Shown piece after piece: positions 22,974-32,499 of a stretch of DNA of 64,000 bases. This DNA comes from Dermanyssus gallinae (lineage: Eukaryota; Arthropoda; Arachnida; Mesostigmata; Dermanyssidae). Numbering within the stretch: position 1 is the first letter of the stretch; each line of letters starts with the position of its first letter. The position numbers and the translations under genes are program-made. The stretch spans positions 1-64,000 of the forward strand of contig QVRM01005626.1 of assembly GCA_003439945.1 (NCBI GenBank), given 5' to 3'. The notes under the pieces were generated by a model that was not told where the DNA came from, ran no database searches, and saw only the letters and a list, made by a program, of their open reading frames with translations.

Positions 22974-24236
22974 CAGGGTGTATCAGAAAGATTCCGGAAG
23001 CGATATAAGGTATTATAGAGCTCATTAAAGCAAATATTTATTTCAGTGGAGTAAAAGTTAAATTGCTACAATTTGTGACACTGGTGTGTTTGCCAAACAT
23101 AGGAACATAAAATGTGCTTTTGCAAGACAACCAGTCTTCCTATGGAGAAACTAAGCACCGTGTAAGAAATTTTGCTTTTTATCAAGAACATATAATGCCG
23201 CCTAGAAACTGCAACATGGTCGTTTAGAAGAGAACTCGCAAAAATGAAATAATTTTATTAGCTTTTATTAGCCAAATACCTCAAAATCATAACCATACGA
23301 CCATACACAGCGCTTTAAATTAACACGTTCAGGAAAACACGCATTTCATGAGGATAATTTTGATACCAAACGTATGGCAATGCAGATGCAAATCGCAATT
23401 ACGAAGTAATTAAGACTTTCCGGGGCATGCCGAGATTGAGCGCATGTCCCAGAAATATTTCCTAAGCATATTGTCGTATTCGTGAGAAAATTCTGCTTCA
23501 GGACAATATACAATGCTGTCCAAAAAATGCGACACGGTCGTTAAAAAAACAGTTGTTTTGTTAGCCTTCATGCAAAATTGCTTAAAATTTTAACCTTACG
23601 GCCCTTCACAGCGCCTAAAAACACGTGCATATTTAGGCAAATGCGCATTTCGTGGCGAGCATTTAAATGCCAAATACATGTCAATGCGAGCCGTGATTGC
23701 GGAGTAATCAAGATTGAGTGCATGCGTAAATGACCCACTCCATCAGATAAATTACTCTAGGTTATTTATGCATGGGCTATGTCTCGACATGCCCTCAAAA
23801 AAATCTTAATTACTCCGCAACCACTACTCGCATTGCTATACGTTTAGTAACAAACTGATTGCCATGAAATGCACATTTGTCCGAATGTGTTTGCTTTGAG
23901 CGCTGTGAATGGTCGTAGGGTTATAATTTTGAGGTATTGGGCGTGAAGGCAAAAACACAAATTAATTCTTAAATTCTCTTCTACACGACTATGTCGCATC
24001 TTCTGGACGGCATTCTATATTCTACGAAAGAAACAGAATTTTCTCACGATCATGAGGATGTGCTTAGTTTGCATAGGAGGATTGGATGTCTCGCAACAGA
24101 ACATTTCATGCTCCTATGTCGGACAAAAACACCTGTGACACAAATTGTACTCCCAGAGACCATGTTCCATTGAAAAAAATATTTGCTTTAACGAGCTCTA
24201 CAATTCCTTATATTGCTTCCGAAATATTTCTGAAAC

Positions 24237-24240
<4 letters not shown>
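22973..24240. mobile_element. Foldback DNA transposon (non-autonomous), copy 2
   Basis: The left end ACAGGGTGTATCAG is complementary to the right end CTGAAACACCC, and arms of about 450 nt pair with each other. It is homologous throughout to copy 1, for example CTACAATTTGTGACACTGGT, and nearly the same length. Here the extra duplicated block is in the left arm (about 23375-23450 and 23670-23740), the mirror image of copy 1. It has no transposase. TA repeats flank both ends. Confidence 0.87.

Positions 24241-24273
<33 letters not shown>
24241..24273. repeat. (TA)n microsatellite, right flank of foldback element 2
   Basis: Pure TA, directly after the transposon end. Confidence 0.9.
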
Positions 24274-24275
<2 letters not shown>

Positions 24276-24354
24276 CTTGAATGCTCCAATCCGGTTTCTG
24301 TAAACCGTCTAATGTAACAAATATAATACCTACTATTTGGTCAATAAACTTGAA

Positions 24355-24447
24355 CTATATATATATATATATATATATATAGCGACGAGCACTGCCGAGT
24401 GTGCAAACATATTGTAAATGATTAATAAATCATCACAATATTTTCCA
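24355..24447 (+). repeat. (TA)n followed by 65-bp repeat
   Basis: The TA run 24355-24382 leads into GCACTGCCGAGTGTGCAAAC and ATTAATAAATCATCACAATA (24384-24447), the inverted copy of 22857-22926 and a direct copy of 35213-35275. Confidence 0.85.
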
Positions 24448-24474
24448 TATATATATATTTTTTTTAATTAACAG

Positions 24475-25553
24475 CCGGGCTGGAGTAAGTGTGTTTGTTA
24501 CATCACAGTGTTTCGACACAACAATCGATCTAGCGTTTTGCCAGTTCTGCTATGGACCGAACCGCCGGGCAAACCGCGGCGTGGTATTTATCACATTTAT
24601 TCCAGCATTATTTGCATCGACATGCGTTTTGTGCTTCATGGAAGCCCTTCACGTTGCATAGAGCGTAATGATTTCCGTGGGCTGCAAAAGCCGTTGTTAA
24701 ATGCCGATATTTCATCCTGCTAGCCCTCCACTCAGTGCTTCTCATTGCTGCTGTCCTATAAATTCCTATGTCTACCTCGCTAATTTTGGTTTGCCAGTTT
24801 CGCATATAAACGTTAAAGGCGCACGTTTCCTTTAGATTCCATCGTTTTGCAGCTCCTCTGTCAGCAGTGGGCCACCTTCCAACACGTGGACCACCCCATT
24901 TCTGCATGTATTAAAAAACGCAAAAACCCTCTTTAGAAAGAAAAACCTTACCCCAATTCGTCTACTCTCACCTTATCCCATATTAGTGCAATACCATATG
25001 TGGCGATGGGTGCTATCTGTATCCCAATAAGAGCTACTGTTGCATCGACCGAAAGCTTATGGGGCATTTAATTGCCGCGGCTGCGATAATGGCTTTCCTA
25101 ACCCTCCCCTGGATGTGTGATCGAAAACTACTGTCCCTTAATGATAAGGTGAGCACTAGGAATGTGAATTTATTTACAAATTTTAATTCCTTTCCCCTGA
25201 TTTGAAGCACGTCAACCCTGGCCAGACGGCCGCCTCTTTGGAATTTCATGGCTTCTGTCTATTACCAATTAACCTTTAAGTCCTTTCCATCCATGAATGT
25301 AACTAGCCGATCTATTGCTTGTTTCACTCTAAAGAGGCTACAACTAAAGATTGCAACATCATCTGCGTACAGTAAAATTTTAGCCCACTCTCGAGTCTAG
25401 ACCGTTCTTATTCGTTCTGGGAGCCCACCCAGAAGAACGGAAAACAGTACTGGACTCAGTTTATCGCACTGCGCGACACTTGTGAATTGAATTACCTCCC
25501 CTGCAAGCCCGTTGTCAATCAGCACCGTGTTATGTTTTAAGATGCTGGTGAGC
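24475..25553 (-). mobile_element. LINE of the Cys/His-tailed family, copy a
   Basis: The minus strand encodes an RT thumb block (IRGKELKFVNKFTFLVLTLS at about 25190), KCPISFRSM, and a C-terminal part with AAHGNHYALCNVKGFHEAQ. It continues past an in-frame TAA into CWNKCDKYH, a Cys/His motif resembling a zinc-binding tail. The same arrangement occurs at 60.4-61.6 kb. The clade is unresolved from sequence alone. The copy has stops, a 5' truncation at (TA)n and no active-site box. Confidence 0.75.
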
Positions 25554-25581
25554 TTATATATATATATATATATATATATAT
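25554..25581. repeat. (TA)n microsatellite between two LINE copies
   Basis: The 5' end of copy a and the truncated 3' end of copy b both stop at this run. Confidence 0.9.
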
Positions 25582-26170
25582 CGCAACTTGCCTGCTCTCA
25601 ACTTATTCCATATTAGTGCAGTTCCATAGGTGGCTATGGGTGCTATCTGTATTCCGGAGAGAGCAGTTGCTGCATGAACTGAGAGCATATGTGGACACTA
25701 AATTACCGCAGCTGCGATGGTGGCTTCCTGGCTCTCTCTTGAATATATGATCGAAAGCTGCTAGTGTTTGTTGATTTACAAATTTATTTTCTGTTCCCCT
25801 TATTTGGCGAGCCGATTATGAAATTTCGGAGGGCCTGGCCGTACGGCCGGCCCTCCGAAATTTCAAAGCTACTGTCTTTCTACTGGTAACCTTCAAACCC
25901 ATCTCATCCATGAATGTAACTAGTGGCTTCTTTCACCCTTAAAAGGCTGCAACTAAATATAATTACATCATCAGCGTACAGTAAGATTCTGACCTACTCT
26001 CGGGTCCAGCCCGCCCTTATCCGCTCGGGTAGTCCACCCAAAGTATGGAAAACAGCAGTGGGCATAGTCCATCGCCCTGTGCAACACACCTGTAGTTTCA
26101 GCCACTTCCCCCGGTATCAATCAGTAATGTGTTCGGTTTTAACATTTTTTTCGGCTATTAGTTACAGTTT
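25582..26170 (-). mobile_element. LINE of the Cys/His-tailed family, copy b, with internal palindrome
   Basis: It is homologous to 25.0-25.5 kb and to 60.8-61.3 kb in the same orientation (shared TGGCTATGGGTGCTATCTGT with small changes, and the RT stretch around 25.97-26.06 kb). Its 3' part is missing. At 25820-25864 the element sequence is replaced by a palindrome. Confidence 0.75.
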
Positions 26171-26259
26171 TATTTGCTTATATGCAAGAGGCAACAATTG
26201 TCTCCTTATGAACGTGTATACCGGATAAATCAAGTGAAAACGTCACATATCCTCCAGGT

Positions 26260-29200
26260 TCGGGCGTGTCCAGTCTAGCAGAGTTTCACGCACAGAGGCG
26301 GCGTTACCCCGCTGAATGTCTAGCGATAGTCTCTGGTGCAGGTACTCGACAGCTTTAGTGTCCCCTGTCGAACGATTGAGCATCTTGCCGACACGTTGAA
26401 TAAGTTTGTGCGTCCCCCTAATGTCTCGAATGCCAGTGGGCGAAAGTCATGAAGGTAAGTAATACTGGCATACTTTCTGCACCTATTCGCTTCCGTCAAC
26501 ATAAACGCGTGACCAGCATGTTCCGCTGCCGCACTGACCATTGAGGGGGCTAATGAGTCAGTAACGGTTGCATCCCATAGCAGCAGGCGACTCATCTCGA
26601 AGGACATTAGCGTCAGCCCGTCCGGTCGCTTTCCATCATTCCTGCAGAGGCTCGAGAATGCAAGGAAAGCCGGCCGACCTCAAAGCTCGGCTAAATGTCT
26701 CGTTAAGTGCTGCGTGTCGGGCTCGACGACCTGAGCTTAAGGCACAAGAGTCCATGGTGTGCCTGTGGCCCCACTTGATCGCCCCGTCTACATTGGTGAG
26801 GGATTACGAGAACTGTCCCCAGGCGTAGCCCCGCACTAATCCGAACAGTGTCGTCATCTAATAGAGTGCCTAACTAAGCACTCAAGAGAGCCTGTAACCA
26901 AGCCCCGGCGCTTTTTGAGGAGACCGCCAGTTGCCTGGCCTTGGTCAGCCGTAGTGCTCAAGAAGATGCGCAAACGTCTTCTCCTGCAGTGGGGTCAACC
27001 AGCTTTTCTATAGCGGGTGTAAGTGGGTATGGCACCGCACAGAGAGGCTAATCTCTCGAATAAGCCTGCCAAAGTGTGATCGTATACATTTTTGCCTGTG
27101 TTGTCCAGTAACCGTTTGGCCTTTTCCAATGTCTGGGACATAGAGGAGACGATGGCAGGTCCAGCCAACGCTACTCCGCCAAGCATTCTCAGTCCACCTA
27201 AGAATATGGGAAGCAGAGCCTGCAAGTCTGCTTCAATTTGCACTCGTTAAAAGCTCGAAGGTTCTCGATCAAGTCAAAACAGTTAGCCCCTCTATGTAAG
27301 TGAGTTATTTGGGCGGCGGAAAAGCACGATCTTAGTAGGTACATTCCGTGATGAGATCCCAGCGATGAAAGACGGCTGGCCGCTACTTCAAGCTTTTCTC
27401 TTCACGCGTCTCAAGCCCTAGGTAGCCCCTCTTGGCAGAGAGGAACCCCGAGGAGCTCAATGTCAATCATTCTTCTGGGCTACCTTGCAACCGGGAGGGA
27501 GATGGCATAGCTCCGATATATCCAGCGAGATCATATCCTCGGGGCCCGTGACGATCTCGCATTTCCCAGGGTTTAGGGATAGACCACTCACCCTTTCGAA
27601 GTCCAGTACTCTGTGGATATCACCGACTACCGTAGCTAGGTCACCCCCAAGCACACCGTCGTCCAGGTACCAGGCATTTAAAGGACACTGTAAGGAGTCG
27701 ATCAAGTCTTTTACGCACAGGCAGAACAGCGGCGGATTTAAAGGGACCTCCTTGTTGAAGGTCCGACTGTGAAGATATAGCCGCGTGTGGCAAAACCAAT
27801 GTGGTGACCAATTGCCGATAATAATTCAGCTTTGTTGGCAGCGCGCCCTATCTTTAAAGCCAACTTCCGGAGTAGGGACGAGCGTGTTATCGGGTGGATA
27901 GAGCTGTCTTTCTTCATGAGAGCGAATAGTCATGCCTCAAATGTAATAGGCTGAAGGGCTACAGGGGGAGACCCCCACCGAAGAATGTCTACAACCTTTG
28001 CCAGTGCATCTGCCCGTCTATCGGCGACATATTTTAAGACAGCGAACAGGAGGTCCTGAAGAAGTCGAGCCCTAAGGAAGTCAAGATCAGCTGCAGAGCT
28101 CCTAGGAAAGGATTTTACGGTTAGGCGCACTTCGTCGCTAGAGGTAGTGGATGGCAGCATAGTCGGGGGACGAGATGGCAAGCAAAGGTCCGAGGGGGCC
28201 TGTGGATGTTTGTCTCGAAGAGGCTTCAAGGCTTTCTGACTAACATATAAATGTATCCGTAGAGCCAATGAGCTTGGTGGCGCGAGTGACGTCCCCTTCG
28301 GAGAGCTTGACTATGGCGCGTCTACAGATCTCATCCTCGGGGTCCCTCCTGGTAGTCGTCCTATTTCTATGGTGTACGATGTTCTCAATCCTTAAACCCT
28401 GCAAAAACTTGCGAAACTTCTTTTTGATAGTCACTGTAAGAAAAACCGTGTCGTTTCGGATTTGTGGAGGGCGCAGCACCACCGGCGCGAAAGAAAACAG
28501 TGAGTGCCAGGCCTCAATGTCGTTGTTCAAGGCGACCTTCAATAAAACTTTCGTGAGCTCGTCTGCGACGGACGCCCTAACAGCCTTGGGCCTAACAGCC
28601 CCTCTTAACTCCCGGGCTAGCCTTGCATGTCGCATGGTATTCTGAATGTGTCCGACCAGTTTCTCCGAGGTGGCCAATGTGCCAGTGGTTGGCGCCACTT
28701 CCATACCCCCGACGCCGGGGTGTCCGGCGGACATGTGCCTAGAAAGTCATTTTCTTGTATATATGTTGTTACACACAGGACAAGCGATCCTGTTGAGGTC
28801 CTGCCCAGCGGCACTAGAAGCGTTTCGTGGCATCGTTAAGTTGTTGGTAGATCTGCGGGATTCCAATATAAGGAAAATTTCTTTAGCCTGTCAACTACCG
28901 GCAGCAAAGCTAATAACGGCTTTAGTGCTTCGGCAATCGTCATGAGTGTGGCTGTCAGGTCAGGACTAATACCCTGGAGTACTTTTGCCAGGTACGACAA
29001 GGTGATTCCGATACTGCCTAGTGGCGTCGCCTTCTTAACTTTGTGCTTCGCACCCTCCGTGTCAAAGGCCGCGGTCGAGTGACCGAGCTTACTCTACTAG
29101 TTTATGTAGGCTTGCGCCAAGGAAGGCGCCGAGGTCTGGGAAAAAGAACATGCGGAGCGCTTCCATCTTGAGTCGACGAGATGCCCCGCAAGACTGCAGC

Positions 29201-30390
29201 GTATGACGGTTTGTCATCCGTAGCGCCCCGTGTAGAGTCTCCCACAGGAACCGGGCGCTGCGCTTCTTCTGTGATAACTGCAGATGGATTAACCGTCTGC
29301 ACCTGTCGGAGGGTCCTAGCTTCCATGATGATTTGATTCTTATCACGAAGGTAGGCTAAACTTGGACAAGTGAGGGAATTAGCCGCGTGCGACTCGTTGC
29401 AGTTGACACACCTCGAAGGATTAGGACACTCCGCAGCCAAGTGGTCTGACTTGCCACACTTTTTGCAAGCCTTTTGCAGAGTGCACCTGTCATCAAAATG
29501 ACCCGCTCTTTGACAGTTAAAGCACACTTTGGGTTGGGTGGTTCAAGTATCACCCGGTGGACCTTAAAACCTAGAAAAACTGACGCTGGTGGCTGGCGGT
29601 AAAATGTTAGAATGACCTTATTAAGCGGTTTTTTACCCGCCTGCGTTGAGTGGTAGAGGCGCCGCACAGCGGTAACTCCAGCACTGCTTACCTCGTCTCG
29701 TATCTCGTCGTCGGTAAAAGCCACATTCACGCCTTGAATTCATGTTTTGAAACTCGTCAAGGCGAGGCAAACAGTTGATACGGAAACTCCACCAAGAACT
29801 GTCAGTTGCAACAGGCTTTTAGCGGCTTCTACACTGCTGACCCACACGACCACATTTCCGCCGTTCCCCCTTGATATCTTGCTGCCCGGTGAGATGGTGT
29901 ACATACGTATATCTGTTTGAAGAGACTTAGCATCGAGCCGTCCGCAAAGTCACTGGGACTTGAATTGTCCGGGCAGTTCTTGCGGATAATAACCTTGAAG
30001 GTATTGAGAGATCCCGATGAGATGTCGCTCTTGAGTTTCTCTAATTGGCGCTGCTCGCGAGAAATTGCACTCTTCACTCTGCGTGAGATCATCACGGAAG
30101 CGTGAGCCATCTTCAGGCTGAGTTTCTGGCTGTCCGTCGTTCCCGGCCTCGGTAAGCGAACACATTCTTCGTTTGGTGTTAAAGGCAGTCTTGCTTCTAC
30201 GTGGAGCGTCTGGTACGGCTGCCAACGCGGCGACACCCGAAGACAATTCACCACCACCTTTCGACGCATCCATCGTTGCGCTAGAGCTCGAGTCATCTAC
30301 TTGTTCAGCGGAAGTTGGCAGTCGCTACATGACACGGTGTTGCCGACCACACGCGAATTGCACCGCAGCCTAGAGATATCTAGGCTACCC
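26260..30390 (-). mobile_element. RLE-type LINE (R4/Dong-like), near full-length, decayed
   Basis: Minus-strand order: ORF1 start MDASKGGGELSSG near 30273; GVTAVRRLYHSTQAGK near 29680; zinc knuckles CFNCQRAGHFDDRC, CKKCGKSDHLAAEC and CVNCNESHAANSLTC at about 29525-29385. ORF2 opens with a C2H2 finger (CPVCNN ... RHMSAGH) near 28.8-28.73 kb that contains a stop. RT follows from about 28.15 kb with active site AWYLDDGVLGGD near 27.66 kb. The restriction-like endonuclease has KADGLTLMSFEM and LLWDATVTDS near 26.6 kb, and the tail LSLDIQRGNAASV-like near 26.3 kb. The endonuclease acts in target-primed reverse transcription. Multiple frameshifts kill it. The element fills the FN3-gene gap between B2b and B3b. 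Confidence 0.85.
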
Positions 30391-30589
30391 GGGAAAAAGA
30401 ATTTACGATTAAAAAAACAACAAGAAATAAAACAAGTCTGTGTTTTCTTATTAATATTTTAATTTAATAATAATAACTTAATAATAACTGTATAAGTTCT
30501 TTAATAATAACTTAATAATTTCTTAATAATTATTTATCATTATATATTTTTATCATAATATTTTAACAAATTGATATGTTAGCTCAGAA

Positions 30590-30840
30590 CTGCTCTCGGC
30601 ACTTCCAATTTTGCCAGCTCTTCAACCATATTATCCCTTGGTGCTGTTTCAAACGTTGCCTTTAAATCTACAAACACCGCATATAAACAACTCATCGGCC
30701 TGGACAGCGTATCCCAAATTGCTCCCAACAGCTTCCGAATTGCTTAGTGAAATGATTTTCTTTTCCTAAATCCATGTTGCTCCTCCTGTGTTACCCCTCT
30801 TTTTAGTGCTATTCCCCTCCAAGCGTCTGGTTCAATTTCT
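30590..30840 (-). mobile_element. Cys/His-tailed LINE, RT fragment (inverted piece)
   Basis: The minus strand reads EEQHGFRKRKSFH, LLGAIWDTLSRPMSCLYAVF and VDLKATFETAPRDNMVEELA, matching the RT of the copy at 61.2-61.57 kb. The piece is in opposite orientation to the fragment directly to its right. Confidence 0.8.
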
Positions 30841-30859
30841 ACTCCCTTTTTTGGGGGGG

Positions 30860-31215
30860 GTTTGTTTTTTAAACAGGGTCTTTGCGTTATCGAATACATG
30901 CAGGAATAGGGTTGTTCATGTGTTGGAGGGTGGCCCGCTGCTGATAGAAGATCTACAAAACGATGCAATCTGAGGAAAACGTGCGCCTTTGAAGTTCATA
31001 AGCGGGACTGGCAAACTAAAACTAGTGAGGTGGACATATGTATTTATGGAACAGCAGCAATGACGAGCAGTGAGTGGCGAGGTAGCGGGTGAGAGATCGA
31101 CGTCTAACTTATAACCTTTGCAACCCACAAATTTCATCACGTTCTGTGCAACGTGGAGGGTTTTCATGAACCACAAGATGAATGTCAATGCAAGCAATGC
31201 TGGAGCAAATGTGAT
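30860..31215 (+). mobile_element. Cys/His-tailed LINE, C-terminal fragment in plus orientation
   Basis: The plus strand encodes FEVHKRDWQTKTSEVDICIY, GTAAMTSSEWRGSG, then HHVLCNVEGFHEPQDECQ and CKQCWSKCDR, the Cys/His tail with its Gln codon intact (TAA in the other two copies). Next to it the RT part lies on the minus strand, so the copy is broken by an inversion. It ends at (TA)n 31216-31244. Confidence 0.8.
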
Positions 31216-31315
31216 CGATATATATATATATATATATATATACATCGTGTCAATTCTTGAAGCAAGCGTTATCTTGGCCGTTCTCAGAGGGAACGCAGCT
31301 TCTATTTGTTAGCCC
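31216..31315 (+). repeat. (TA)n plus RLE-LINE 3' scrap
   Basis: TA run 31216-31244 followed by a plus-strand reading LAVLRGNAASIC, matching the QRGNAASVRGTL tail of the RLE LINEs. Confidence 0.55.
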
Positions 31316-31389
31316 CATGAAAAAAAATAGATATATTTTTTAAATGCGATACAGACTTTACAACTGTAACATTGTCTAGCATGCAATAC

Positions 31390-31391
<2 letters not shown>

Positions 31392-31426
<35 letters not shown>
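31392..31426. repeat. (TA)n microsatellite
   Basis: Pure TA run. Confidence 0.9.
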
Positions 31427-31427
<1 letters not shown>

Positions 31428-32080
31428 TCATTATGTATTTATGTCTAGAAAAAGGCACATCTGTGATACGTGTGCGCGGCCTGCCCGGGGCATAACTCAA
31501 AGTATTAGTTCTACGTTTGGGTTGGTCCACCTAGCCAAGGTGCTTCTCACCGAAGCAGCATTGCCTTTCTAAATAAGCACACAAAAAATACTTATTTCGA
31601 TTTATTTCTATCTTTAACAAAGCAAAAAACAGCAGATTAACTAGCATTAGGGGAGCTAGCAGGAAATGTGCACACGCGTTCCATTAGCTTAAGGCTCGAT
31701 TGTCTTGCTTTCGGAAGGACAATCGAGCTTATATATAACTATTATATTACTAAAAAATTACCCCATGTTTGAGCATATTTCTGTCACAGTAAATTTCCAT
31801 AAGTGTGAGTATATTTCCAAATGTTTCACTGTTTTTCAAAATACAAGGCTATGTTGTACTAATGGTTACATCATTATGGCTTTACTTCTACAGCTGTTCG
31901 CGTGAGAACTATGAAATTCGAAGCGGTTGTCTACATAGTAAAATGGCTACGCTTCTACTTTGCGGAACTTGCTTTATTTTGGCAACCCAGCCATGGCGAA
32001 AGTGAAAGGGGATCTCTAATATTGAGTTTTTTGAAAAACAACGTATGCAATGTACCTGCGGCAAAAAACCAAGTGCAGGG
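31427..32080 (+). other. Intron without recognisable gene
   Basis: I see no gene. A hairpin with 11-nt arms (GCTCGATTGTC and its complement, 13-nt loop) lies at 31694-31728. Confidence 0.4.
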
Positions 32081-32096
32081 TTTATATATATATATA

Positions 32097-32135
<39 letters not shown>
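32081..32135. repeat. (TA)n microsatellite
   Basis: TA run with a single TGTACA interruption. Confidence 0.9.
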
Positions 32136-32138
<3 letters not shown>

Positions 32139-32499
32139 TTGACTACCTACATACCTACTATATACTTGTGATAGATGCTTCAATTCCACTGAATCGAAGA
32201 CACAGCAATTAATCTGTCTGATGCTAGTCTTCCATCTAACTACCACCAATATATATCTTAGACTGGCACTACTATCGTACACATTAATGTGCATTTTTTA
32301 ACTTCTATTTTTGACGCTATTTTGCCTAAATATAGTACGTGACGAGATATGACATAGTGCTTCCTGGGTAGAGATAAACAGAATGATGGTCTAAAGGCCG
32401 CTTTATTTTAGCGATTTTAACATCATCTGCGTGATATCGCGCCATCGTTCACCTACGAAACTTTTAAAGAAATCTTACCACCGCTGTGGACCAAGACAG

